64,000 nt of DNA from Stentor coeruleus (taxonomy: Eukaryota > Ciliophora > Heterotrichea > Heterotrichida > Stentoridae). The stretch is taken from the NCBI GenBank assembly GCA_001970955.1, contig MPUH01000329.1:1-64000 (forward strand), given 5' to 3'. The notes beneath the pieces are model-generated. The model saw only the letters and a list, made by a program, of their open reading frames with translations. It ran no database searches and was not told the origin of the DNA. The stretch's first letter is position 1, and the number at the start of each line of letters is the position of its first letter. This document shows, piece by piece, positions 11,050 to 20,443 of this stretch. Both the position numbers and the translations under genes were made by a program.

Positions 11050-11878
11050 TTATATATTACAGCCAAACATATTTTTTAGGTAAATTATTTGAATGAATGT
11101 TTATCAAATTTTCGAAGTTTATTATATCAAAAAAACAGCAGATACCGAATAGGTCTAAACTTCTCCTCAGAACTCTCAGATTCAATGAATATGCTTTATT
11201 GATAAACTTTTAATCATAAGGTTTATATGTGGTTTACCTATGCAAAGCACAAGCTATACTATAGAAAAACTTACTCAAGATATCCAGAAATATTTTTTTG
11301 GGTGGAGTCTAGGAAATCCATTATAGCCTCCCGGTTTTATTACAAATGGCAAATTTATACCTTTAATAACCTTACAGAAATAGAGCTTTTTATTATTGTG
11401 CGCAGCTAGATTAGATAATTAAGCTGATAATATTAAGAAATGTTATAAATTTTTTTCGATAGAATTATGCAAACTTATTGACAATTATTGAGATATTTGT
11501 TAGACCTACAAAAAATCAATTTTAATAAATTAACTCTGAACTAATTTTGTAATTACTTTGATATTGCTTTATTTTTATCATGCATATGGAAGATGACCTA
11601 AGATAAGTTGACCTTTTTATATAGAAAATTTTATAATAACTATTTCAGCTATTAAAATACTAAATTAGTGGTTTTATTTAAGTAAGATACTTTTTTGATA
11701 GAACTGTAAAGATTTGCATTCTGAGATAACGAGTTCTTATTATTATCAGAACTCATTTGAGTTTTTGAAATAATTATTTGAGTTAAAAGTTTATGGATAG
11801 TTGTATTGATATAAATGACTGCCATCATGATATTGAAAGTATTTTCTAACAGTTTTTATTAATTAACCATAAATATAA
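11050..11878. other. AT-rich gap
   Basis: A 60-codon open frame at 11227-11409 (plus strand, Tyr/Lys/Phe-rich) has no recognisable motif and is not called. No other feature is seen. Confidence 0.45.
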
Positions 11879-12540
11879 CTAAAGATTTGTATGCTGGGTC
11901 AGGAAGTGCATTTGGAAAATAGACATTTTTGATTGACACTATTTTTAATAAAAAGTTGAATCTTCATGCTGAACAAAATGAATTCATTGACTCGATATAT
12001 TAGAATTAGTATTTAGTCTACAGATATCATATGCCATTATGCTTAATAATAAACATTAATATACAAAACAATTAAGTAGCAATGATGTTAGCACAGTTAC
12101 TTTCCTTATTTTTGTAGCAATTATTTAGATTTTGTAACTTATCCATATTAAAATATGATAAACAATCCTCAAGCCAAACATAAGGCGTCAGACATGAATC
12201 CCTCCTTGCTACTAATAACTTTACAATGATAATATTAATCCCAAAATGAAAAAAATCAATATTTTAACCTAATCAAAGATATAATCAGAGGATATTTTGA
12301 AAGAGAAAACTAATTAGGAATGCAGTCAAAATAAAAAAATTTGAAAAATATATCCTTGGAGAAAAGATTGATGTAGAAGAAGTATTTATTAAAAGAACCA
12401 AGGAGTTGTGATATTATCTAGTCGAGGTAACTTTGTTATCATTCATTTTGATCTAGATGACGAACTTTGTTTACTTAATAAAATTATTGAGAATTTGTAA
12501 TTAATTCATAATTTTGGTAATATAAGCCTTAATTGTTTAT
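11879..12540 (+). pseudogene. Decayed gene, possible P-loop protein
   Basis: At 11885-11985 one frame reads LYAGSGSAFGK, then a TAG, then TFLIDTIFNKKLNLHAEQNE. If the stop replaces Ser or Thr this is a Walker A loop (G-x4-GK-S/T) as in septin-like or other GTPases. Further protein-like blocks follow at 12335-12415 (EKYILGEKIDVEEVFIKRT) and 12410-12490 (LSSRGNFVIIHFDLDDEL) in different frames. Several stops and frame changes are present. The P-loop reading is inference. Confidence 0.35.
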
Positions 12541-12672
12541 TTCAATTTGTCTAGCGATTCTGGGAACTGTAAAATTGCCACAATGGCATGCGTTTCTTTG
12601 CCAGCCTACCAAAAATTCAAGCCATTAGATTATTTATGCTTACAATATGATCTTACCATGAAATTAGCCATC

Positions 12673-12856
12673 CTATTCACTCTGTTCACTAAATGCCTTA
12701 GTAAACTGAGTTCCATCTGAATATTTATCATACCATCAAGTAATCCTCTCAGGATGCTCTTTATGTATCCCTGCTATATCATTTGTGTGCAATCTTATAT
12801 TTTTTTGATACTGAAAGGTGGCTTTGGAGTAGATATCTCTATAAAATCCATAGCTT
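12673..12856 (-). pseudogene. Decayed gene fragment
   Basis: One minus-strand frame reads about 60 residues of convincing protein: GFYRDIYSKATFQYQ, then LHTNDIAGIHKEHPERIT, an in-frame TGA, and WYDKYSDGTQFTKAFSEQSE before TAG. The family is not recognised. The TGA falls where Trp would fit. The opposite strand is also fairly open here, but its residue mix is less natural. Confidence 0.4.
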
Positions 12857-13405
12857 TACTAACAAGCATGGCCCTAGTGCCGAACCCTGTGCAGCCTCTT
12901 TACCCAAATCCATGGGTGAATGCAATTTTTTAGTCTGATTCTAAGTTCGTTATAAATTTTGACTATAAAAAAAATATTTATAAATACGTTTCATGGTCCT
13001 GTGTAGCCTAGTATTACTTATTCACTTCAGTAAAATACACTTTACCCTATAATAATGTAAAAGATGGTCTCGTTCAGAATTTTGACTATGCAGTTAGGTT
13101 TAAACAAACTGTATTTAGTTGAATTATTAATACAAGATTGAGTTTTAATAGTATTTTTTCAAATAAATAATAGAGTAATATGTATTAAATATGTGGATTA
13201 TTTTTAATAATGATTTCAAAATAAATGATGCTGATAATATTTTATGGATTATTTTACGAAGTTAGTTAGTGTGAGTTTCATCTTGCTAACTATCACTTTA
13301 AAATTATATTTAAAGCCATTTATGCTTTTTAAATCATTATTTATCGGCCTTATATTATGAGCAAAATCCTTTTGTTAAGAAAAATAATCTAATACATATT
13401 TTTAG
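12857..13405. other. Spacer
   Basis: AT-rich. On the plus strand 12946-13150 is open except for one TAG and one TGA (NFDYKKNIYKYVSW), which may be more decayed coding sequence. There is no firm call. Confidence 0.35.
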
Positions 13406-13876
13406 TTAAGTTCTAATGATTGAATAATTTGGTCGATTTTCTTTTACTACATCAGTATAGCAGTAAGCAAAGCATTTTCTTAAAACAATAAGTGTAAGTA
13501 GAAAACCAATAAAAACAACAAAATATAGTGAAGTTGGAGCTTTACAACTAGAAATTTTACATTCTTCCAAGCAAGCATCGTCACTCTGACATTTTTTATT
13601 GCAGTCACTATCACAAATTTGTCCTAGAGCGAGGTTTCCAGAGTTAAATAAGCATGAGCTGTAGCATTCTAATTGGCTTTCTGAATAATCTGTGCATACC
13701 AAATCCTCTTTACACTCTAAATCTTTGACTAAAGTTTCATAATCAGGACAACAATATGATCCACAGCCATTCGGGCCATCTGGGTCACACAAAGTTATGC
13801 ATATAGTATCACAAATTACTCCTTGAACAGTAACTAAATAAATCAGAACGCAAAAAACAATCAAATCCATTATCAT
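13406..13876 (-). CDS. Cys-rich single-pass membrane protein
   Basis: A 156-residue protein with a signal peptide (hydrophobic IVFCVLIYLVTVQG, cleavage likely near residue 20). An ectodomain of about 95 residues contains roughly 20 cysteines, many in CC or C-x3-C spacing, and one transmembrane helix (about residues 119-137, LYFVVFIGFLLTLIVL) is followed by a short basic-polar tail. The layout predicts a type I surface or vesicle membrane protein with a disulphide-rich extracellular domain. The Cys pattern does not match EGF, furin-like or ciliate immobilisation-antigen repeats that I can recognise. Family unknown. Confidence 0.75.
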   Translation of the reverse strand: MIMDLIVFCVLIYLVTVQGVICDTICITLCDPDGPNGCGSYCCPDYETLVKDLECKEDLVCTDYSESQLECYSSCLFNSGNLALGQICDSDCNKKCQSDDACLEECKISSCKAPTSLYFVVFIGFLLTLIVLRKCFAYCYTDVVKENRPNYSIIRT

Positions 13877-14064
13877 TCAACAAAAAAATTACCATCATCT
13901 CTATCGATAATTTGATTCTTAGTAAAAATATAAGTTTATTTGAAATCTTATCATATCTTAGCATAGTTTTTAGAATCTTTTAAAACTATATCTCTATGAA
14001 AATGATAACAATATAATAACATAGTAAAAGTTAAAAAATTAATACAGTACATACAGGTTTGTAA

Positions 14065-14742
14065 ATGTCTGCTGATGATATCGAAGAAATTATGCTAGCC
14101 TCGTCATTTGATCACTTTCTCACAATGATCTCAATGATAGAAAGAGGCAACTTTGAAGGAAACAGCTTTAGTACAGTATGTAATCAAATGTAAAGACTAT
14201 ATAGAGAAATGCTCAAAGATATATTATTTCAAGCCAATATCCACCTTGATTGTTATCGAAGTCATGAAAAGCTTTTGATACAAGAAAACGGGAGTCTAAA
14301 CAGCAAACACAAGAGTTTACAGAATGAATATGAAAGAATTAAAAGCATTAAATGTGTGAATTCACTAGACAACAAAGCTATTACTCATAATATAGAACAG
14401 TTTGAGAAACAAAAAGAGTTTATTGAAGACCAACTAATTAAATATAAATGCGCTTATCAAGACTTAAGAACTACAGAGGAAGATTTAGTTGAACAACTTA
14501 CTAAAACTGTTCATATTTCAAAAATCAAAGACTTGGAAATTAGAAATTTAACAAATGAGATTGAAAATCTCCGTATGCAAAAGCTTAACACGAGGAAATC
14601 AATTGCCAAGAGCAATAGTGAGAAAAAATGCGGATTTGATAAAAATGATATTAGACCTTACACTGTAAGCTCCTATAGTTTAGGTGTAAGTCAGAAAAGC
14701 ACAACTTTAGAAAGTTCAAGGGGATCTCATTCTCATGTGTGA
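14065..14742 (+). CDS. Coiled-coil protein, one 15-nt intron
   Basis: Start ATG at 14065 (MSADDIEEIMLASSFDHF). After removal of the 15-nt intron at 14190-14204 the frame runs to TGA at 14740-14742, giving 220 residues. Residues about 45-180 form a long coiled coil rich in Lys/Glu/Leu/Gln, and the tail is Ser-rich. A starting ATG at 14209 would miss the first 48 residues. The TGA stop is unusual here. In-frame protein-like sequence reappears 40 bp further on (14782 onward), so the annotated end may not be the original one. No family is recognised. Confidence 0.65.
14190..14204 (+). other. 15-nt intron
   Basis: GTAAAGACTATATAG. Its removal takes out the in-frame TAA and joins the first exon to the long open frame without a shift. 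It shares the TATATAG 3' half with the other introns. Confidence 0.85.
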
Positions 14743-14781
14743 ATAGTGTTTCTAATTTAAATTTAATAATTTTTCCTATAC

Positions 14782-14981
14782 AATGTTGAAAAAACTCAAA
14801 AAATATGCGATGAAATAGACATAATTTTTCGTTAACGCATTTTGATTTATGGATGAAGAATTTGGAAAAACACTTAGAAATAGCACAAAAACAAGAAATA
14901 ATAAAGATCGACAGAGAAATTAAAAACTTCATTACAAAAATATACTATAAAAGAAGAAAATTGGCAAGAGCTGGACAATAG
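14782..14981 (+). pseudogene. Possible broken 3' part of the preceding gene
   Basis: In the same frame as the gene ending at 14742 the sequence reads NVEKTQKICDEIDIIF. A one-base shift then gives WMKNLEKHLEIAQKQEIIK and continues RKLARAG to TAG at 14979. Both pieces are coiled-coil-like and match the style of the upstream protein. They are separated from it by TGA and three TAA codons in 40 bp of AT-rich DNA with no 15-nt intron that fits. The gene may have lost its tail recently. Confidence 0.4.
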
Positions 14982-15002
14982 CCAAGCGATAATTCATAAA
15001 CC

Positions 15003-16457
15003 CTAATTAATTACTTGAGAAAACTTCGAAGCGCAATTGAGATGATTTTTTTCTGGGGATTGATAGCAAACAACACATAAATATTTGCATAATTCACATG
15101 AAAAGAACAATGAATTACCTACCTTCTTTCTCCAAATTCTACAACGGCAATATATATCATATGAAATGCTTGTCAAGCTGCAAGCATAATCATGTTTCTT
15201 GTTTTTACATATACTACATAGTCTAATGTTAGGGCACTCAATACATGAAAGGAGTTCAGCATTTTTATCATAGATCATAGGAATATTACACTCTTTACAA
15301 CAAATATTTTTGAAAGTATTGCATCCCACATAATCAAATCGATCTTTGGTTTCAATGCCAAAACATGAGGAGCATGAAACATTGATGTAAGAACAATTAT
15401 TACATACAACATGATTGCATTTCCTTGATATATTTAATGAACTCCATTGATTGCATTCACAGCACTTTAAAATGTTTTCTTCATGATTAATAGGCGTACG
15501 ACAATTTGGGCAGTATAAATCATTTTGCTTTAAGCATTGTATATGCATATACTTTTTGCATTTCATGCACCAAAACCTCTCTTCATTAAAATTATCCTTG
15601 CAAAGTATGCAAGTTGTTACTTCTTCTTTTAATCTCGCTAATATATCACTTAGACGATTAAAATCAGGTCTATTTTTTGGATCATATTGGAGCATATAAC
15701 TAAGAATTTTAAAAAAAAGAGGATTTTCAATCTCTTTAAGCCTATTTTGAACTGTTTTTTCAATAGAATATATATTTGTGAAATCTTCAACTGACTTAAG
15801 TGAAATCATAACAAGAAAAGTCAATCCCAGTGACCAAACATCGGAAATAAAAGCATTATAAAGCATATGGCGTTCAAGTTCAGGACCTTTTTCATTTATA
15901 TGGCCAATTCTAAGTTCAGGACTCATATAATAGCTTGTCCCTACAATAGTTTGTTTTTCAATACTGCCAACATTATTCAGATTTGTGCTTGATCCCAAAT
16001 CACTAACTTTTAGTATCCCATCAGCAGTAACCAAAATATTATCAGGCTTAATATCCCTATGGGCAATATTCTCTAGCTGCAAAAATTTAAAAGTCTCAAT
16101 CAAGTCTGTCATCATGCTCAGCAATTTCTTATCACTCCAAGGCTGCCTATTAATAATCCTTCTATTAATTTCCTCACATAAATCTTTTTTCTCACAATAC
16201 TCTAAGTATATTTCTACACAATTCGAATTCTTCTGAAGTCTTTTATGTCCTAAAACCTTCAAAACATTAGGATGATTATTTAGTCTATAAAGTGATGATA
16301 TCTCATTTGCAAAGCTTTTCATTTGCAATTTGTCAGCTATTCTATAAGTTTTAATGCATATCATCTCATTTGTTTCTAGATTTTTTGCAAGTCTTACTTC
16401 AACAGCAAGGGTTTTGTATATGATTTCCCCATATTCCAAATGTTGCTCTTCAATCAT
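15003..16457 (-). CDS. Protein kinase fused to C-terminal zinc-binding clusters
   Basis: A 484-residue protein. Residues about 5-275 are a Ser/Thr kinase domain. The ATP-site Lys is in ICIKTYRI, the catalytic loop is HRDIKPDNIL, the metal site is DLG in place of DFG, and the activation segment ends MSPEL; SDVWSLG follows. All catalytic residues are present, so it should be active. From about residue 285 comes a RING-like C-x2-C pattern (CILCKDNF, CMKCKKYMHIQC, CPNCRTPI) and then at least three more C-x2-C/H clusters to the end. A kinase joined to RING-type clusters suggests phosphorylation coupled to ubiquitin ligation or scaffold binding, which is inference. It is divergent to 16484 across only 26 bp. 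Confidence 0.85.
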   Translation of the reverse strand: MIEEQHLEYGEIIYKTLAVEVRLAKNLETNEMICIKTYRIADKLQMKSFANEISSLYRLNNHPNVLKVLGHKRLQKNSNCVEIYLEYCEKKDLCEEINRRIINRQPWSDKKLLSMMTDLIETFKFLQLENIAHRDIKPDNILVTADGILKVSDLGSSTNLNNVGSIEKQTIVGTSYYMSPELRIGHINEKGPELERHMLYNAFISDVWSLGLTFLVMISLKSVEDFTNIYSIEKTVQNRLKEIENPLFFKILSYMLQYDPKNRPDFNRLSDILARLKEEVTTCILCKDNFNEERFWCMKCKKYMHIQCLKQNDLYCPNCRTPINHEENILKCCECNQWSSLNISRKCNHVVCNNCSYINVSCSSCFGIETKDRFDYVGCNTFKNICCKECNIPMIYDKNAELLSCIECPNIRLCSICKNKKHDYACSLTSISYDIYCRCRIWRKKVGNSLFFSCELCKYLCVVCYQSPEKNHLNCASKFSQVIN

Positions 16458-16483
16458 AATTTATTTAAGAATCAGCTTTAAAT
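16458..16483. promoter_or_regulatory. 26-bp divergent start-to-start interval
   Basis: The ATGs of the minus-strand kinase and the plus-strand coiled-coil gene are only 26 bp apart (16457 and 16484). Both 5' untranslated regions and any core promoter elements must lie in this interval or inside the coding regions. Confidence 0.7.
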
Positions 16484-17455
16484 ATGTCTATTTTTGAACA
16501 GATTGAACTTGAAGATAAGGTTATGAAGATTTGCAAAATCCTCCATGGAAAACTTTGTGAAGATGCTGATGATACTGATGAAAGTATTATGAACTCAGAT
16601 GAAGTTAATGCTTTAGAACCAGTAGAAGCATTAAGTCATATGACGGAAGCTATTAAAGACTTACTTTCCCATCAGAGAAACCTTAAGATTTTTAGCGAAC
16701 ACAAAAGTTTTCATAACTCAGAAATTGTCCAAACAACTTTGCAGAAACTTGAAGCTGATATTAGAGAACATATAAAAATTGAAAATCAGCTTAAGCTTTA
16801 TTGTGAAAGTTTAGAATCAAATATTGAAGAAAATGAAATCGCTAATATGAAAATTGAAACTAGTATTAAAGATAAAACTGGAGAATTAGATAAAGAAAAT
16901 CATAGTTTAAAACAAGAACTTCTAATTCTTGAAGAAGAATTAGTTAAGCTCAAAGGGAATAGGAAAACTGAAACTTCTAAGGAAAATGATGTGACTAGGG
17001 AACCAGAAGCTGAAATACAGGCTGAAAGTGAGCATAAAAATGTAATACTTGTTGATAAATGTTTGAAAGTTAAAAGGCTTAAAGAGATTGCTAAGAATAA
17101 AGAGTTTTTATGTAAAGAATTGACGAAGGAAAATAAGGAAATGGTTGATTTGATTAAAAAAACAGAGGGAGAGAAAAATGATATGAGCTTTCCAACTGTT
17201 TCATATTTCAAAATGCAATACAAAGAAAAATGCAAAGAAATAAACAACCTTAAGAATAAACTTAAAGGATCTGAAAAACCTACTGTGAAAAGCTTGTCAC
17301 CATATGCAAACACTGCACGAAATAATACATCTTCTTCACCTGTAACGAAAAGGATGGTGTCAAAGGAAATCAAGAAAAAGTCTCCTTTAAAGACAAACAC
17401 TGGGGTTTCTAAGAGTTTACATCGAACAATGCGAAACCCTTTGTCTAAATTATAG
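16484..17455 (+). CDS. Coiled-coil hypothetical protein (323 aa)
   Basis: Open frame from ATG (MSIFEQIELEDKVMK) to TAG. An acidic N-terminal region of about 60 residues is followed by long heptad-rich helices (about residues 75-260, Lys/Glu/Leu/Asn). The basic Ser/Thr/Pro-rich tail (about 265-323, with KRMVSKEIKKKSPLK) looks disordered and could bind microtubules or nucleic acid. No catalytic motif, signal peptide or membrane helix is present. It resembles generic ciliate cytoskeletal coiled coils, but no family is recognised. It shares its 5' flank with the kinase-zinc gene. Confidence 0.75.
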   Translation: MSIFEQIELEDKVMKICKILHGKLCEDADDTDESIMNSDEVNALEPVEALSHMTEAIKDLLSHQRNLKIFSEHKSFHNSEIVQTTLQKLEADIREHIKIENQLKLYCESLESNIEENEIANMKIETSIKDKTGELDKENHSLKQELLILEEELVKLKGNRKTETSKENDVTREPEAEIQAESEHKNVILVDKCLKVKRLKEIAKNKEFLCKELTKENKEMVDLIKKTEGEKNDMSFPTVSYFKMQYKEKCKEINNLKNKLKGSEKPTVKSLSPYANTARNNTSSSPVTKRMVSKEIKKKSPLKTNTGVSKSLHRTMRNPLSKL

Positions 17456-17579
17456 CTAAGTTTAAAGTATTTTATTAAATTTTTGTTATTTAATATGGCT
17501 AAACTTTGATAATAATTATAACCCCGTATTTAAGAATCTGAACTTCTATTTTATCTAATGAGTAAGAAAATAACTTTTA
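17456..17579. other. Short spacer
   Basis: AT-rich 3' flank; nothing seen. Confidence 0.4.
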
Positions 17580-18160
17580 GACATAATTTAGTGAACTAAA
17601 TTAGCTTGTTAATGCATTTAGCTACTTCGATATAGCTTCAAACTTCTTTATGTCATTAAGATCAAACATTTACCTAATTTATCGGCTTTAATGGCATTAT
17701 TATTACTTCTTTATCCTTCTCAATCATGCCAGCATCTTTAATTAAATTAAAATTATTCTTATCTTAAAATATCTTCTGTCGCTAAATTTAATCAAAACTA
17801 GTAGCTTGCTGTAATGCTTTTTTAATTCGCCGTTTATCACTACTATATGTTACCTTTTTTGTAAAAATTATCAAAATCTTTAAATTAATTTCTTTATATC
17901 AATACGCATTAACTCTTTTACTATCAAAACCACTATAAAAGTATTGAAGTCTTTGAAAATTTTATGATTAAAATTAAGGATAATATTATTTTGAGTTTTG
18001 CTAATGCTGTGCTCTTTAATTAACTTGAAAACATTTATCATAGTTCTCTTTTGCTCATAAGTTATAACGAATTCATATTTCTTTAACTAACTTGAAAGCA
18101 TTCATTATAATTCTCTTTTGCTCATAAGTTGGAATAAATTTATATTTCTCTGAGATTGGT
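17580..18160 (-). pseudogene. Decayed gene with internal repeat
   Basis: Minus-strand reading from about 18150 gives FIPTYEQKRIIMNAFKLVKE, then a diverged second copy (VITYEQKRTMINVFKLIKE), then about 45 further residues of plausible protein to a TAA near 17890. Beyond that, pieces such as GMIEKDKEVIIMPLKPIN and FDLNDIKKFEAISK appear in other frames. The repeat unit is 68 bp, so the second copy shifts frame. No family is recognised. Confidence 0.45.
18013..18148 (-). repeat. Diverged 68-bp tandem duplication
   Basis: Two adjacent units starting at 18013 and 18081 are about 85 percent alike by eye. Both encode TYEQKR...FKL..KE on the minus strand. Unlike the other duplications in the window, the copies have diverged, so this one is a real biological duplication. 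Confidence 0.7.
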
Positions 18161-18477
18161 AATTTCTTCTACATTTTATCAATATATTTATTATTGAATA
18201 TTTTGTAAAGCTTTTAGAGAAAAAATTAGATTTTTAATTTTATAGAAAATTCCTGAATTCTAAGATATATCTCAGTAGCTCGCTTTTAATTTTCCCCATA
18301 AATTTGAGGCTAAACTGTATATATACTAAATAATTCATATCATATTCTTTTTTATGCATGACATATATGATACTTTATCAACAAGAATGAATACATCTAT
18401 AATTTTTCAATGATAGCTATATTTTCTCCATTGCAGGATACTATAAAAATGACATATATAATTTTTAATAGAGATAA
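18161..18477. other. Spacer before PSMD9
   Basis: AT-rich 5' flank; no feature recognised. Confidence 0.4.
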
Positions 18478-19083
18478 ATGTCTCGTGAACAAGTACTGAA
18501 ATATTCAGAAGATAAGGATAAAATCGAAAAAGAAATTGCTTCTTTAGTTGAGTATTTGACAGCACCAGGTATGCCAGGCTTAAGAGGTAGCCTAGTAGAT
18601 GCTGAAGGTTTTCCTTTGGCAGGAGTAGATTTATACCAGGTTCGTCAGGCTAGGCAAAAATATATCATTCTTAATAATGACTACACTGCACTTATGCAGA
18701 AAATTGAATCTGAGTTGCATGCATTCTTTGGTAACCCTGAAAACAGACAGTCTCGTCCAGAAGTAAGAATCCCTGTGCAAATAGAAATTGGCACTTCAGA
18801 TTCCCCAATCCCATTCGCTGAAATAACTGAAGTAGCCCCAGAGTCACCTGCCTACAATGCTGGGTTTATAGTAAGTGACCGGATTGTGAGTTTTGGCCCA
18901 ATTAATTTCTCAAATCATAGTAATCTTTCAGGTCTTGTCAATTATGTCAAAGATAATGAAGGCAAAAGTATTAAAGTTTTGATATTAAGAGGACATGATA
19001 ATCATCAAGTTAAGTTAAATATTGTCCCTCAAAAGTGGACTGGGGCTGGGATTATTGGCTGTAGGTTCAAACCTATAAATTAA
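18478..19083 (+). CDS. PSMD9: 26S proteasome assembly chaperone PSMD9/Nas2 (p27)
   Basis: A 201-residue protein, close to the usual length of PSMD9/Nas2. The N-terminal helical domain (about 1-85) includes the family hallmark GMPGLRGSLVDAEGFP followed by DLYQVRQAR. The C-terminal PDZ domain (about 100-190) includes FAEITEVAPESPAYNAGF and DRIVSFGPIN. The protein ends with the typical basic patch GIIGCRFKPI. In yeast and mammals this chaperone binds the Rpt5 C-terminus through its PDZ domain and guides assembly of the proteasome base. It is convergent with the small gene at 19117, 33 bp away. This is a highly diagnostic match. Confidence 0.95.
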   Translation: MSREQVLKYSEDKDKIEKEIASLVEYLTAPGMPGLRGSLVDAEGFPLAGVDLYQVRQARQKYIILNNDYTALMQKIESELHAFFGNPENRQSRPEVRIPVQIEIGTSDSPIPFAEITEVAPESPAYNAGFIVSDRIVSFGPINFSNHSNLSGLVNYVKDNEGKSIKVLILRGHDNHQVKLNIVPQKWTGAGIIGCRFKPIN

Positions 19084-19116
19084 ATACATTAACTCTTAGA
19101 AAATAGACTAGGAAAA

Positions 19117-19539
19117 TTAGGAGTAAATTAGTTTTTTTAAGATTTCATTACAGCGGGTGTTTTGGATTTGAGAGTTTTGTGGAGATTCCTGGCCTTGGCT
19201 TTCCATGCTATAACTATTATAATCGCTAAATTCTTCATCAAAATCACTGCAAAGAGATGAAAAATGAGAGTTTAACTCTGGGATAGCTCGTGTTCGAACT
19301 TCTTTTATTTCTACTTCAGATTCTATAAATGCTCGAGTGTTTAATAATGTAAAACTTTTATCTGTTTTTATATAGATGTCTTGAAGAGGTAGGCAATCTG
19401 AGAAGTCTGTGTTTGTGTACAATTTTTCTTTGATGTCATCTAAAAAGTTGATAAATTTATCTGTTGCAGCTACATACTTTTCAAGGTTTTTCAAAGATGT
19501 GTCTTTGTGCTTTTCAGCCTCTACACAAAATTTTTCCAT
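19117..19539 (-). CDS. Small hypothetical protein (140 aa)
   Basis: ATG to TAA open frame. The N-terminal half is helical and charged (KHKDTSLKNLEKYVAATDKF). The middle holds an acidic cluster (SDFDEEFSDYNSY) and the tail is Ser/Gln/Asn-rich, ending KKLIYS. No domain is recognised. It is convergent with PSMD9. The residue mix and a tight 33-bp intergenic gap support a real gene, but the evidence is modest. Confidence 0.55.
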   Translation of the reverse strand: MEKFCVEAEKHKDTSLKNLEKYVAATDKFINFLDDIKEKLYTNTDFSDCLPLQDIYIKTDKSFTLLNTRAFIESEVEIKEVRTRAIPELNSHFSSLCSDFDEEFSDYNSYSMESQGQESPQNSQIQNTRCNEILKKLIYS

Positions 19540-20443
19540 TTACACAGGTAGCAAATATTTTCTAATAACCATTTTAATAGGCAATAGTAACTAAATAAAG
19601 GTTTAATTTTGATAAGTTATTACTTAGTATAACTGTGATATTTTGGTACCGAGCATTTTTTTGTTTATAAAATTATGAGAATGTTTATAAGCTTAAATAT
19701 GCAAAGCAACTCATGCATTATTTTCTTTAGTGTTTACCTTAATATATGCTCTTTATCTTCAATCAAGTTCAATAAATAACTAAAATCTATTGTATTTGAA
19801 TAAAACACATTAGAGTCTCACAATTTAATATTTTTTTATCATTCTCAGTAAAAGCCCTAATTGATTATTTTATGGAGGGCTAAATTATTTGATTTTTTGA
19901 AGGTATGATAAAAAACTAAATTCTTAAGCACACTGATTATGATGTATAAATGCTTATTACAGGCATTTAATTTCATATTTGTGCATATCAATCTCTAATA
20001 AATTTAAATTTCTTCAAAACTTCTTAAAAATGCATTACTAAGTGGTCTATTAAAAATGTATCGCATTTTTTAGATTAAATAGATACAAAGAAATATCCTT
20101 CTGCTGCAGTATTAAAAAATTCTTATTTCAAAAGCAGCGAATTTTTATTTTAAAGAGCAGATGAATTCTTCTTTTTAAAATATTATTATTTTTACATTCC
20201 GACAGTATAAAAATTTCAGATTTAGTATTTTTTCATACTCAAATAGAGTGAGTGATTTTAGGTTAATAGCTCATAAAATATTTTTCTTTGATGCAACTCT
20301 ATATTATCTTTTATATTTTATGTATTTTTTAGCTTTTTTATCTGATATATCATAGATATCTTATGATCACTTAGTATATGATTTTGTAACTAAGCATTAG
20401 GAAATTTAAAATTCTTCGTTAAATTTTTTCAAAATAAATGCTT
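19540..20443. other. AT-rich gap
   Basis: About 900 bp with T-rich tracts and no supported gene. Confidence 0.5.

Noticed and set aside
10793-11083. 96-codon plus-strand frame opposite the 115-aa gene
   Set aside because: Antisense overlap; the minus-strand reading has the more natural disordered-protein composition and start.
11227-11409. 60-codon plus-strand frame starting MWFTYAKHK
   Set aside because: No motif and surrounded by non-coding AT-rich DNA; length is within chance for this region.
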